A DNA stretch of 64,000 nucleotides from Shinisaurus crocodilurus (GCA_021292165.1 CM037876.1:110489379-110553378); one strand, 5' to 3'; shown: positions 32,082 to 43,770, numbered from the stretch's first letter. A program made the numbers and translations. The notes: a model not told the origin generated them from the sequence alone.

Positions 32082-32259
32082 TAAGTGAATCTGGGACAAT
32101 GGGAAGAAAGAGATTTCTCATTTGGATTATCGAGTAAGAAAAATTATTGTTACCTGTATTTGCTGTAGAAGAAAAATCGGAGGTCTATTTTGTTTTGTTA
32201 ATTGTTATATGTTTGATATTATGTGTCTGTTTTATATAGAAATAAAAAAAATTGGACAA

Positions 32260-32277
32260 GGAAAAGAGGAGCAGGAG
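32260..32277 (+). repeat. L1 target-site duplication, 3' copy
   Basis: GGAAAAGAGGAGCAGGAG, 18/18 identical with 27913-27930. Confidence 0.95.
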
Positions 32278-32760
32278 GAGTTGAAGCAGAAAAGTGGCAG
32301 GCAGGGGGAAAGCACCCTCTCCACCAGCCCCCACTGCTTCTCTAATACAAGCACTCTGATGAGTGTACCTGTACACCTGTTTGTAACATTCACACTTCAT
32401 ACTTTGAGCTGTAGATATGAAAAATGATATGATGTGTAAAGTGGCCCATCATGCCAGCATTTCTGATACGACACATGCCACGTAATGCCACATAAGAGTA
32501 ATCCAGCCCTTTAGTTGGCTGGGAGATCTACTGCAGCTGCATACCTTCATGTCATGCAGTAGAACAGCTGAGACTGCCCATTCCTTCAGTACACAGCTGT
32601 TGCCACCGACTTCTTTATGTTCAGAAAAGTTTTCATCCATGTGAACAATCTTGCTTTCTACTCCCAGAAAGTAAACATAGAAAGCAACAGTTTGTGCAGC
32701 AGTGGAATCCATCACATACACATCACCTGAAAAGTATAACTGGATAGAAATTAAAAGGTA

Positions 32761-32968
32761 ATGATATCACGCAGAAAGCTACCGGGTCTCTTTTCCATAT
32801 TACTGGTTCTGCTCCCTGCTGTGAACATTTTGTTTGTGATGTATGTGAAAAATGAAATTCAAAACCTAAAGGAGCACAGGAGCGCAGACCGTCGTTCTCA
32901 GGATTCTGCAAAAGAAAATGCCCTTGTGGAACGGCTAGAACAAATAGAGATGGCTTTTCGCAATATAT
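32761..32968 (+). CDS. GALNT8: GALNT8-like GalNAc-transferase, exon 1 (copy A)
   Basis: First coding exon of a Golgi type II membrane enzyme that starts mucin-type O-glycosylation by moving GalNAc from UDP-GalNAc to Ser/Thr. Short basic cytoplasmic tail (MISRRKLPG), a membrane anchor at residues 10-29 (LFSILLVLLPAVNILFVMYV), then a charged coiled-coil-like stem (ENALVERLEQIEMAF). The start is supported by an in-frame TAA three codons upstream (32752) and a purine at -3. The exon ends at 32968 in phase 1 before GTAAGT. Exon 2 at 44206 starts in the matching phase. The family is set by exon 2; the GALNT8 paralogue is inferred from KLP..AVN in the anchor. The close relatives GALNT9, 17 and 18 cannot be excluded. 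Confidence 0.75.
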
Positions 32969-33672
32969 GTAAGTAAAGAAAAATTGCCATTCAGATTTTT
33001 AATAAGAGTTATCTTGGCAGAGTGATAGGAGCTGTACCCCTTGGGTGCTTTCTTGTAGCCAAGGAGAGATTATTTATGATACGCATTATTTATAACTGGA
33101 TATTTCTGAACATATTTCTGTGCAGTAATCTGGATTGGTGGTGATGGTGTCAGAAGAAACTTTGAAGATTTCCCACTGCTAATTGTCTCTCAGTATTGCC
33201 ATTCTTCCAATTCTAGTCCGTTCAAAGCAGATTTCAGTGCATTACTTTTAGGCTGGACAAGGTGGAGAGAATTTTGCCCAGTATATGACATAAATGATCA
33301 ACAGTAAACTTCTGGTTTTTCTCCAAATTACTATTCACAAGGCATTGACAGGCACACCTAGTGCATAGACCAGAGATGGAAGAAATATTGAAAATTTCCA
33401 ATGCTGCCACTCAGGTTTTGAGTGTGAAATTTCAAATTCAAATTTTGAATGTAACATCTGACCTCAAAATCCAAAGGCTTTAGAGTTGTTGGCATCTCTT
33501 AATTGTTCTGGTAGTTATCAGACATAAAATCTCACAAGCTTTCTAAAATTAAATACCACTGCATGCCAGCAATCAAATGCATTATAGTAAAATATTAAAA
33601 TCTATTAAATGCTGAACATAAAATACTGTCATGAAACACCATGACCATGGGGGTAGCGGGTGCCTCCAAAAA

Positions 33673-33718
<46 letters not shown>
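33673..33718. repeat. (TG)n(AG)n microsatellite
   Basis: A pure TG run followed by AG; copy B counterpart at 54357-54400. Confidence 0.95.
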
Positions 33719-36441
33719 ATTTCTCCTACTAAGCTACTTCTCCCTTATCTTCCCACATTTCCTTCCACCCACCCAAAGCTCCTTCTACCTGCTGCACCTC
33801 AGCTCCTCCACCCATGAAAGCCCCTTCTCTTAGCCATGAAAATTAAACAGAATCTACATCTTCAGAAGAAATATTCCTCTGAATACACATGGTTGGGTAG
33901 GGGACAGGGGGACACTGTGCCTTCCGCTGTAAGCTTCTCAGAGGCATTTGGATAGCCACTGCATACATAACCTCATGAGTATGAGTTGGGGGGGGGGGGG
34001 AGTCAGTATCACACCACTCTGTGTAATTTGCTGCTGGAACACGACAACATCCATTTTACAGAAGGCAGACTAAACTGAGTGCAAGGCAGAGGTGTGGTCC
34101 GTGCCCCAAACATCAATGCTTCCTGCAGTCAATTATCCTGCAATTTGCCCAAAACATTCAACCCCATTCTGATTCCTTTCAGAATGAATTTTCACTTCAC
34201 ATCCCTGCTTTTCAGTCTCCCCCCCCCCCCAACATTCAAATCTCTCCAGATTCCCAGTTAATTCCTTATCCAGATTTCCCCCAAATTATTCCCATAAATA
34301 ATCCGTCGTTGTCATCATCATCATCATCATCATCATCATCACTGCACCATTAATGTTCACAATATTTAGGTTTTGCCTAAAGGATGGCTTTTAAATCTTT
34401 TACTTAAACAAATAAATAAATAGTAGCATAATTTTTTTTTAAAAAATGCACAGGTCGCTTCCCCCAAGGAGCTTACAGAATGAAACATGCAGACGACGAG
34501 AGCGGGGGAAGGGACAATGGTGCTTCCAGACTGGCGGTTCGTAGTAGCACCATGAAAATATTGCTCTTCCTCTGTGGTCTATACGCAGCATGGCAACTGA
34601 ATTTCCACACTGTGGGAGGTATAGAACTTTTTGTGTGCCTACTTCCCACTGTAGTTCATGCATGCACACTAGTTGGTGTATCATAGCCATGTGGGCGGCA
34701 ATATTAACAACAATCCTCTCGAGCACACCAGTTTCATATCAAATTTTAAATTAAATTGAATGTTATATATTGCACTAAAGCACTTGTGTGATTACCACAA
34801 TCTTGATAAGGTAAAAGCAAAATAAATGAAAGTTAAAACCTGTAAAAAAAAAAAGTAACACAAAACAAGCCCAGTGATAAAATGGCACTGACCAGAGAGT
34901 CAGTGTGTTTTGTTTAATTTATTCTAAGATGCCTTTTCATTCAAGCACTTTTGAGCTAATAGTTTAATATTTAAAAAGAAATAGGGGGGGGGGGAGCAGC
35001 CTATTTTAAAATGGCCAGGGTTCTGGAGAGAGAAGCCTCCAACCAGGACTCTGTAACGCAGGCCAGGCCGGCATGCGCATGGGCAGCTGTTTTACCACTC
35101 ACTGACCCGGGCATTCATCAGCAGCAGTTTCAAGGTGGGGGGGGGGGCTGTTGCGGAGTGGCACGCAGTCACTTCATAACACGCCGGGCACACTCATTCG
35201 CAAACACTGGCATGATCTCTCTCTCGGAGGCCTCCCCTGCTCTACGTATCCCATGGAACAGCCGCCCCGTCCCAGGATCCACGCGCCCCATCCCCATTGG
35301 TCTCCCTACCGCACTGGGCAGAGCGCACGGTTCCTTGCCGCCGCCTGTCAAGAAGAAACCCAGCGTCAAGAAGCACGTCTCTGCATTCCTGTCCCCGTTC
35401 CTCCCTCCAGGCAAATCCACGGGTCCCTTTAGCGATTTCCCCCGTCTTTCAATGGGGACTCTTGCTTTTTTCCTTCCGCGCGGAGCCCCTCCTTTCTCCC
35501 ATGCCGCCGCTGAGCATCCTACCTGAACCCACCCCACGTCACCTTCTCTTTGCTCCCCGCCCCGCCATATTCTGCATTCAGAAAGCCCCCCCCCCCTTCT
35601 GTCTGCATTGAACACAGTGGGACTGAGACTTACTTCTGAGTAAACATGTCTGATAGGCTTGCACGGGAGTTCGATGGAGATCTACCCTCCAGATTTTTAC
35701 CAACACCCCAAACCGACCTCCTCATGCTATTTCTGCCACTATATCCTGCATTTTTCCAGACCAGTTATATCACAACATTTTTATATGCTGCATTTCCCCC
35801 ATATTTCTCTCTGTGTGTGTGTGTGAGAGAGAGAGAGAGTCCGCAGAGTGCTTGATGGGTGGGAGCTGTGTTCTGCATGAGGGCTACTCTGATGCAAGTC
35901 TCTGTTCTCTCTATGGGTGTTACTCCTGTGCAAGGGCGGATCATTCCCTGGCACCAGGCTGTGGGGCTTCTCCACTCTCTTTTCAGAGCAGGCTTTTTTC
36001 TTTGGCAAGTTCAGGCGGAGGAAGGAGGTGTTGGGGGCAAGTTTGCCAGAGAGAGATGTGTCTGTGTAAATGTGTGTTTCTGGTGGGAGGGCTTGCAGAA
36101 GTTGGGGGCATGTTGTCCCTTCCGGGATGCCTCCTCTGATATAATTCTCTGTTCTCTCTATGGATGTTACTCCTGGTAGGGATGTGAAAGGCTGGAAAAC
36201 TTTGAGCTCCGTGGATTTTCACTGCCTTTGGGTGGGGGGCAAGCTGCATTGAACACAGTGGGACTGGGACTTACTTCTGCGTAAACATGTATAAGCTTGC
36301 CCTGCTGGTGATGATTAGCCCAAAATCATATGAAATCACAAGGATCTGCGCTAGAAATGACAAAGAGGATAAAGAAAAAATGGGACTCCGCTCCTTCGCC
36401 TTTAAACTAAATGCACAAACCGCACTCTCCCCCACGGAGAG

Positions 36442-36500
36442 AGAAACAAAAAAAAGGGGATTGCAAGTGACGAGAAACAAAAAAGGGGGATTGCAAGTGA
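36442..36500. repeat. 30-bp tandem duplication
   Basis: GAGAAACAAAAAA then GGGGATTGCAAGTGAC occurs twice in succession; also in copy B at about 57116-57176. Confidence 0.85.
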
Positions 36501-37243
36501 CGTCCGCCTATAAGGTGGCAGAGCACAGCATCTGTTAGCTGGCAGAGTTTTAATTGACCGCTCTTTACAGGAGGCTCTATGATTTTCACAACCCGACCAC
36601 GATGAGAGGGTTTATACCTAGCGCCCATCATTCATGATCAACATGAACGCTCTGCTCTTGTAATTTGAGACTATGAAGTTGGTAATGGGGCCTTGAAATG
36701 TTTTGTCTGTCCTTATAACTCTTGTATATTCCTGAGAAGTTGGTTAAAAAACTTACTTGTGCTTGCACCTTCTGTTTTACAATTTTACTATGTTTTATAC
36801 ATTACTTTTAGAAATGTTTTATAGTGTTTTATAAATCTTATTACATTATTGTTACTTGTGTGTGTAAAAGTTGCAGTTTTGTCCTGATCTCTTATTTCCC
36901 TTCGGTTTTTATTAGTCAGGAAATTATCTTCTTGGTTTTCCTTAAAAGGCCCTGAATCGCATCGAACAACTCTGATGGACAGCTACTCGAGAATGCAGTG
37001 CTCTGGCCTATTTTCCTCACAGAGAGATTCCCTGCCACTTGTGCTCCAGCAGTCTGACCTGCCTCATTGTCCATAGCTGCTCTAAAAACCAGGGGCCGAC
37101 TTGGGATCCACAGTAAAAGAAAGGGCATTTAGGAGTGGCTGTGCTCATGGTCCATCTCACCAAGCCATTCCATAATGTGACAAAAGCTGCAGGGGTTTTG
37201 TGCAAGAGCAGCCTTTACAATCTGGGTTTTTTCAAAAGCAATT

Positions 37244-37325
37244 TCATAGATCATAGATTTGGAAGGAGCCTACAAGGCCATCGAGTCCAACCCCCTGCTC
37301 ATTGCAGGAAACTAGAGGAGGGGTC
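37244..37325 (-). repeat. CR1 3' end
   Basis: TCATAGATCATAGATTTGGA, then CATCGAGTCCAACCCCCTGC is the reverse complement of the CR1 terminus seen at 18845-18925. Copy B: 57919-58000. Confidence 0.8.
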
Positions 37326-37782
37326 TCCCATCCAAGTAATAACCAGGCCTGACCCTGCTTAGCTTTCCACACTTAGACAAGCTGAGCCAGCGTAAGCCAC
37401 AGGCCTACACTTATTTCCCCATGGTTTTCGTTGGGCTTCTCTACATTAGGCTTTTAATCTGCCACTTTACTGAGGCTTCTGTTTCTGGATTCTTTGCGGG
37501 ATTAAGATGGGGTCATTTACACATGTCCCCCCCCCCTGGGGTTTTCCTTTCTCTGCCTTTCCATATGTTCCATTACATAACCACAAGGTGGTGGTGCACT
37601 ATAGCGGAACTGTGAAAATAGATGACCATTTTGTAGCATTTTATAGTGTGCTAGCCCTTTAATAGCTCATTATCCTAGTTCTAAAAAAAGCTGTGGAAAT
37701 GCTCCGAAAGCACAGGAGAGGCCCTGGAGGATGATGATGTCATGTAAAATACACACAGACTACCATGGGTGAGGAATCACAA

Positions 37783-38155
37783 GTAGAGTTGTATGATCGA
37801 GCCTCGCCAGGGCAGAATGAGGCCAAAATTGGCCCCGCTCACACCCGGCGAGGCCTTACCTTTTCTTTGGGGCGGCTTGCCCACTCCGCGGCGAGCCGCC
37901 CGTGCAGCCCGTTCCGTCCCATCGCGTCACTTCTGGGACCGGAAATGACGCGATGGAACCCTGTGCAGGCGCGCTGGACCCCTGTGGCGCGTTCTGCGCC
38001 TGCGCAGGGTCCCATCGCGTCTCAGAAGCGACGAATGGGCCGGAGCAGCCCGATCGAGCAGCGCGCCGCACTGCTCAGGAAATGGAGTCGGGTCGGCGCC
38101 GAGCCCGAAAATCGACTCGGAGGCGCCGACCCGGATTGGATGCACCGCTAAGATT
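37783..38155. repeat. CpG-rich segment with inverted sub-repeats
   Basis: Contains CCCATCGCGTCACTTCTGGG facing GGAAATGACGCGATGG, and GGGTCGGCGCCGAGCC facing GGAGGCGCCGACCC. It looks like a GC-rich non-autonomous transposon; ends and target duplication were not resolved. Copy B: about 58460-58832. Confidence 0.5.
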
Positions 38156-38654
38156 CACAAGAGCACAATAAATACCTTGTGTACAGAAGCCTATTGTGTC
38201 CCATAGGAGGGCACGGCTGACCTCAGGGGTGTCATTAAGTGATAGGAACTCTTGGAATTCCTTGTTGCCCATACTTAGGAAGTGTGGACCTTGGAGTACT
38301 GAGCCGCCATTGCTTAGTGGTTGCCTCTGGGGTGTGGTTGAGCTGGGTTGCTAAGAACACTAGTGCAAGGTCTGATACAATGAGGGGACCTATGGTGCTG
38401 TGGCTTGTCTGTTGTCTGATTTGGGGTGGGGGAGACTAGTTTGTAGTCAATATATGAATTAGTATGGTGTACTTTGGAGAGAAAGGTGTACAGGACGAGA
38501 CGGCAGCCTGTAGTAGCGAGGCTAGTGTCGACGTGCCTGAGCCTGTTGCTGGGCCGACTTGGGGATAGAGATCTGGGGGATAGAGCGGCTGCAGATTTTC
38601 CCTCTCCGGCCAGGCGGCTCTGTGGTATTTGTGCGGAAACAACGATGACGAGAG

Positions 38655-38848
38655 GGCTGTCCCGGGTTCGGACGACACAACAAGCCATCATTGTAAGAAC
38701 AAACCCTAGAACAAACCATTGTTTCTAATCGTTGTTTCTGAGGACAAAGCAGACCATTGTGACTCACAACAACCTGGGTTTGGACGATACAACAAGCAAC
38801 TGTTGTCTGTTATCATTGTTTGCTTGTTGTGCCGTCCGAACCCAGCCA
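38655..38848. mobile_element. Probable MITE with GGGTTCGGACGAYACAACAAG termini
   Basis: CGGGTTCGGACGACACAACA at 38664 is repeated in TGGGTTTGGACGATACAACA (about 38781) and inverted in TTGTTGTGCCGTCCGAACCC (about 38824-38843), so 38780-38844 folds back on itself. No clear target duplication. Copy B: about 59332-59525. Confidence 0.6.
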
Positions 38849-39234
38849 CTGAGTGAAGGATAACATATGTTTATTGTCTGTTTACAGACAGAATAAGCAA
38901 TGTTTATGCCCTTTCAGAATGGAAACCCCCTCAGAAAGGCAACAGGTGGACTCCTGTAACAGCCACTACATAGCACCTTCCTTATTCCTTGTCTATGCCA
39001 AGCACCAAGCCTCTTTTATATATTTAAAGCTACATGACTTTAAAGATATAAAATTCTAAGCAAACACAACACTCCCTTAGCAGATGGTCAACCTTGAAGC
39101 TCTGCCAACAGCTATCTAGGAAGAAGCAATAAATAAGGTGCTACCCTAAGATAAGACAAGATTGCAGCTGGCTAACAGAGATTCAGACACAAAAGGAGCC
39201 ATTGCTGTGCACCGCTAACTTGATGTACTACAAT

Positions 39235-39960
39235 GACTTTCCACATTTCCATTGCACAAGGTTGCACTCCCCCTGTCTCTCTCTCCTGATAAAAGTCCTC
39301 TGTCAGGGCAACCAAGGCTGATTTGGTCCCAAAACAAGGCCTGAACCCAGACCAGAAAGGTCCTAGATCAGGGCTCTCCAATCTTGGGTCCCCAGATGTT
39401 GCTGGCCTACAGCTCCCAGCATACCCAGCCAGCATGGCTAATGGCAAGGGATTCTGGGAGCTGTAGTCCAACAACATCTGGGGACCCAAGGTTGGAGAGC
39501 CGTGTTCTAGATCATCCACTTGTTCCAAGAGCATTTGTTTGGCCACCACCCTAACAAGCACCTTCCCTAAGAAGGGTATATTAGTGACCATGCAATAGTT
39601 GTGAAGAACCTTTGGGTCCAGTGTGGGCTTCTAGAGAAGTGGGCACACCCTTACCTCTTTCAAGGCATCAGGCACCTGCCCCTTCTGCAATGACATGTTA
39701 CCGCACACTTTACCCACCCAGTCAATCTCTTATAGCTACTTTGAATTAGCCATGAAGAGCAAGGGTTGAGGAGGCATGTACTTGGACATGGTGCTTCAGG
39801 CATCTTGTCCGCATCTTCAGGCCTCAAAAGCTGAAACTGATCCCACAACCCTGGACCAGATGGAGCACTGGATGCCTTATTTGGACTTGCATCACCTGTG
39901 GCACTAACTACAACCCAAACCCTGGAGGCTTCAGTGATTATAACGACTGGACTGGGTTCA
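39235..39960 (-). pseudogene. L2-type LINE RT fragment, split by a hAT MITE
   Basis: The minus strand carries WDQFQLLRPEDADK, then LLNPCSSWLIQSS, then TNIPFLGKVLVRVVAKQ and, past the MITE, GFRPCFGTKSALVALTEDF. These are L2 RT finger motifs in order. Frameshifts and the MITE at 39369-39504 destroy it. Copy B: about 59912-60638. Confidence 0.75.
39369..39504. mobile_element. Palindromic hAT MITE
   Basis: Flanks TCCTAGAT (39361-39368) and TTCTAGAT (39505-39512) are a target duplication with one mismatch. Ends CAGGGCTCTCCAATCTTGGG and GGTTGGAGAGCCGTG. Copy B: 60046-60181. Confidence 0.9.
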
Positions 39961-40039
39961 CACGACATGCTAAACCTCAGCAGGTTAAGTGCTACTGTGG
40001 TTTAGCATATTGTCTGAGCCCAGCAGGGTGGCTTCTAAA

Positions 40040-41615
40040 CCACCCTGCTATGCCATGGTTTGCGGTAGGGATAAGGAAACCCTTGTAGGCTGGGTTCGGA
40101 TGACACGCTAATCTACCCACAACCAAAAGGCACAGAGTCCCTTGGCCAGAGTGGGAAAGGGCTGCTGCTTTGGGCAAGGGACTCTGGCCGGTGACAGCTG
40201 GCCAAGTGGCACTTAGCCGGCTCTCGTCGGCTTCCCTGTGCACCTCTGCCAGTGTCCTGCATTGGCAGGAGCGCACAGGGAAGCCGCCGGGATCCGCCGC
40301 TGCCTCATGCCCCTCCCAGGCCCCTTCCTCCTCCTCCCTCCCCCCCAGGGCCCCACTCACTGCTGCCACCCGCCGCATCCTCCTCGCCAGGGCTGGGCAA
40401 GGAAGAGCCTCAGTGGCAGTCCCTTGCAAGGCTGGGTTTAACCCCGCCTTTCAAGGGACCACGGCGGTGGCTCCCCCTCCCCAGCTCGCCCTCCATCTCC
40501 CATGAAAAAGGGGGGCAAATCAGGGAGGGGGAGCTGCCGCTGTGTCAGCAGTCCCTCGCATGGCCAGGTTAAATGTGGCCTTGTGGGGGACCCCTGCGGC
40601 GGCCGCGGCGGCGACTGCATTGGGTCCTTGGCACATATGTGCCAAGGCCGCGATGCAGCCGCTGACGCACCAGGACAAGCAGCAACCCAGGGCAGGGGTA
40701 CTGGAGCCGGCTTCTGGTTGGCTCCAGTACCCCTGCCCCGTGTAGCTGCCTGTCTTCTCGGCCGGTGCTTAAGAAGCTCCTCCCTCTCCAGCACCCGGCA
40801 AAAGGATAGGCGGCGATTCCGGTGGGGTGACTCCCGTACCCCTGCCCTACGTCGCCGCCTGCCCAAAGACCTGCTGTGCTGGCGTTCCTCTTGAGGAACG
40901 ACACCAGCACAGAGGGTGCTTCCTGTGCCTCTTTCCCCTCCTGTCGGGTGGTGGTGCATGCAGGCGCCACGACCCAGTGGGAGTGGGGATCCTTTCTGGC
41001 CGGGCCGCACACGTGTGCGGGCCTGGCAGAGAGAACGAGGCCACTCCCTCGATGCTGACGTTGCCACGCTCTCTAGCAACGGTGTGTTGAATGTGCTGTT
41101 GCTAGGGGAGCCTGGGGATGGCGGTGGTGCTGGGGGGGGGCGTGCCCACGTGCTGTCATGGCATGCGGGCATGCATCCTCAATGCTGCTGCTGGAATAAC
41201 CCCCCCCCCCAGCGCAGGAGCAGCCGACTGCTGCCCCTGCGTTGGGGGGGCATATTCTGGCAGCAGTGGATGACGGGATGGTGGCAACGGTGAGTGGGGC
41301 CCTGGGGGGAAGGGGAGTGACTCGGGGGGCAGCTGGGGGGGGGGACACACGAGTGAAGGCCCAGCTGGGGGGGGATCCTCTAACAGCTGGGGAAAAGTGC
41401 TGTTTGGGCACTTTCCCCCAGCTGTCATCCCCACCTGTCTCCCTTCAGTGCTACTGTGGCGTCCCTTGGATACTGAGGGGAGGACTGAGGCAGGAAGAGG
41501 GGAGAGGCGGCACCTCCAGACCCTCACTGTGCCCAACCATTAGTCAGGCACAGCTGGGGCCTGGGGCAACTTGAAACCCACAGAGGGTTCAGAACCTCTG
41601 TGGGTTTCATGTGAC
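40040..41615. repeat. GC-rich dispersed repeat region, no gene
   Basis: About 1.5 kb of GC-rich sequence with strong local hairpins, e.g. GGCAGGGGTACTGGAGCC facing GGCTCCAGTACCCCTGCC (about 40692-40738), and TGTGCTGGCGTTCCTC facing GAGGAACGACACCAGCACA (about 40877-40913). Its right end (41380-41615) is shared with 26540-26820. The 244-residue minus frame (40438-41172) is Pro/Arg/Ser-rich with no domain. Probably a large non-autonomous DNA transposon. Copy B: about 60718-62295. Confidence 0.55.
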
Positions 41616-42524
41616 ATGAGAATCTGGCCATTGATTGGATGGCAGCGATATGAGTATCAGTATTGGTGACTTTTGATTATTGTCAGTTCTTTGCTGTTGT
41701 TGATATTATTGTCTTCTTGCAAGTTTTACACTTGTTAAACTCTCATTAGGGAAGGAAAGTTTCCATAATGTGACAATGGCTGCAGCGGTTTTGTGCAAGA
41801 GCAGCCTGTACAATTTAGGGTTTGCAAAAGGGATTCATTCCCCATGGAGGTTTTTTTTGGGGGTTTGTGTGAATCATATGAAAATGACCTATGTCACAGA
41901 GGTGCCCTTAAGGAAAACAAATACTGCCAAACTTCAGATCAATTGGTGCACTGATGAATGAAATACAGCTTGGAGCTTTTTTGCTTTCTGCTCAATTGGC
42001 ATCGAAGGCACAGAAAGTGCACTGCAAAGCTGAAAGGGCAGGTCTGTGCAGGGGCACGTGGCAGAGGCAGAATAGTTTCCACACCTAGCATTTAGACACA
42101 TGCTGCATTTCTCCAAAAGCAACATCATGCCCTCTCTAGCCTTAAAGCCTTGCTTCATGAACAAAAGGTCAAAAGTCTCATGATTTCAAGACCTTCAGAA
42201 CAGCAAAATAAAATCTGAAATAAAGATGTGATCTGGGGTTGAAAACGACCAGAAAAAGTGCCCTGGCCTGGTCTGCTTTTGTGCCTTTATTAGCATCGGA
42301 CCTCACTAGGTGACATTTTCACTGTACATTATTCCGACGTGTGAAGGGGCTTTAGGCGATGAAAGGGTAGTGGGGCTGTGCTGTCGGTCCTGTCTCTGAT
42401 GTTGTGCCTGCCCAGCCGACTTCCACGTATGGCTATAATGCCTGAAGGAGGAGTTGCCTGTATTAATAGAGGCTCCTCCACCTGATTGGGAATGCCTCCC
42501 AATCACATGGCAGAACCGCTACAT
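41616..42524 (+). other. GALNT8 intron 1, continued; no gene
   Basis: Contains the 41763-41833 block shared with 37170-37240. Nothing else recognised. Confidence 0.5.
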
Positions 42525-42659
42525 CAGTGTTCTCCAACCTTGGGTCCCCAGATGTTTTTGGCCTACAACTCCCAGCATGCCCCAGCCAGCTACGCTGGCT
42601 GGGGCATGCTGGGAGTTGTAGGCCAAAAACATCTGGGGACCCAAGGTTGGAGAACACTG
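42525..42659. mobile_element. Perfectly palindromic hAT MITE
   Basis: Two 66-bp arms (CAGTGTTCTCCAACCTTGGG to CAGCATGCCCCAGCCAGC) are exact reverse complements around the 3-nt loop TAC. Flanks CGCTACAT and CTCTACAT differ by one base. Copy B: 63204-63338. Confidence 0.95.
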
Positions 42660-43310
42660 CTCTACATGTACACTCTTTATTGTATGGCGCCCCTTGACAC
42701 GGAGTCACATGCGAAGGGGGCTACTATCACCTATGAATGCCTGCAGGTAAAAAATATTCAGATATAGCCCAGACCAAATCCCCTCCTGCCAAGTTTGTGG
42801 CCCAGTCTGCAGGCAGAGAACCTGGGAGGCCGCTTCCTCAGGGTTTTCGGGGGGGGGGGGAGTGATTTTTAGGTGGTCTCTTCACCTTTAGCAGAGGTGG
42901 CAGGTTGGTTCTTCCTCCCTCCCCTCTATTATTTCTTTACTACTGCCCCCTTCTCTTTCTCTCCCGCAGAGTGCCTGAACACAGCATTGTTTTGGGATGT
43001 TGTGGGGGGAGGGAAATGGCTGCTATTAATGTTGACACACCCACCCACACAAATTCACCATCCCTCACCCTATCTGATGACAAGAATCTGTTACACATGA
43101 GGACTTCTGAAAATATTGTTTCAGCAATACTTGTCTTGGTCCTTCTGTCAAAAGCAAAGCCTACAGAGGGAGCTGAAAAGCTGGCAACCCTAATGAGAAC
43201 CAACATTGGGCCAATAATAATCTCGCGAACAGAATTTATTGCATCCGTTGCATACTGGTATAATCAGAGCCACAGTGAGGTTTCCCATAGTTTAAACTAA
43301 TAGGAGAGCA

Positions 43311-43770
43311 TAATGTTGTGATGTGTATCACAATCACCAGCTGCAGCACATTGTTTACACTTGGAGAGGAACAGAATGGCGGTAAACAAGTATGTTGTGT
43401 CTTTCTACTTTCCCGTGTTCTTTCTCATGGGAAAGCTAGATCCTAGGATCATTATGAGCTAGTCACATGGTTTGTATGTTCTGAATGACGTGCTAACTTG
43501 TTTTTCTGTCTGAAGCCATTTTAGAGAAGAGCAGGACTGCTTTCTCTATTCTTTCTCTCTTCTGGCTATTGCTTGCTGGACTTTGCCACAATGTAACGTC
43601 TTTGCTGAGGTGGAGTGAAGCTCAAACCTACTCCACTGGAACTAATGCTTGCTATGCATTGTACTCTGCACATGGACTGTAACTAGGAAATGTATACTCT
43701 GTAGAATATTACTTGCTAAGTAATAAACAGGTAGAAATAGACCTGTGGAGTTACAGAGTGTTTCCTTGCT
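43311..43770. other. Possible solo LTR-like sequence
   Basis: TGTTGTGATGTGTATCACAA at the left, AAGTAATAAACAGGTAG (poly(A)-signal-like) near 43718 and TGGAGTTACAG beyond it have LTR-like spacing. No target duplication was confirmed. Confidence 0.25.

Larger units (their letters stand above)
27931..32259 (+). mobile_element. Young 5'-truncated L1 retrotransposon (copy A)
   Basis: A 4.33-kb L1 flanked by a perfect 18-bp target duplication. It starts inside ORF1 and contains the ORF1 C-terminal domain, a 39-bp inter-ORF spacer, a near-intact ORF2, a short 3' UTR of about 180 bp and an AATAAAAAAA end at 32241-32250. There is no 5' UTR, so it has no internal promoter and cannot retrotranspose by itself as placed. 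The intact duplications and long open frames indicate a recent insertion. It sits 0.5 kb upstream of GALNT8 exon 1, same strand. Confidence 0.95.
32969..37243 (+). other. GALNT8 intron 1, first part; no other gene
   Basis: Mostly unique-looking intron. It contains (TG)n(AG)n at 33673-33718, (TCA)n at 34311-34339, a moderately CpG-rich stretch at 35050-35580, (TG)n(AG)n at 35811-35840, short dispersed repeats at 35616 and 36249, and a 30-bp tandem repeat at 36442-36500. The 171-residue frame at 35011-35526 has no recognisable domain. 37170-37240 matches 41763-41833 (TTTTGTGCAAGAGCAGCCT). Confidence 0.6.
24940..43320 (+). repeat. Duplicated segment, copy A (ends before the gap)
   Basis: This 18.4 kb recurs in the same order and orientation at 45729-64000. 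Shared landmarks include every MITE with its target duplication, the L1 with its 18-bp duplications, GALNT8 exon 1, microsatellites and unique intron. The similarity starts in T-rich sequence near 24940 and continues to the last base of the window (43320 pairs with 64000). Interpreted as unmerged contig overlap. Confidence 0.95.

Noticed and set aside
32449..32721. 90-residue minus frame just upstream of GALNT8 exon 1
   Set aside because: No family features; unchanged in both assembly copies only because they are the same locus.
35011..35526. 171-residue + frame in a CpG-rich part of GALNT8 intron 1
   Set aside because: No domain, no splice or start context; in copy B a one-base homopolymer difference changes its reading frame.
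40438..41172. 244-residue minus-strand frame
   Set aside because: Pro/Arg/Ser-rich with no domain, overlaps other long frames on both strands, and lies in a hairpin-rich GC repeat; typical of compositional open frames.
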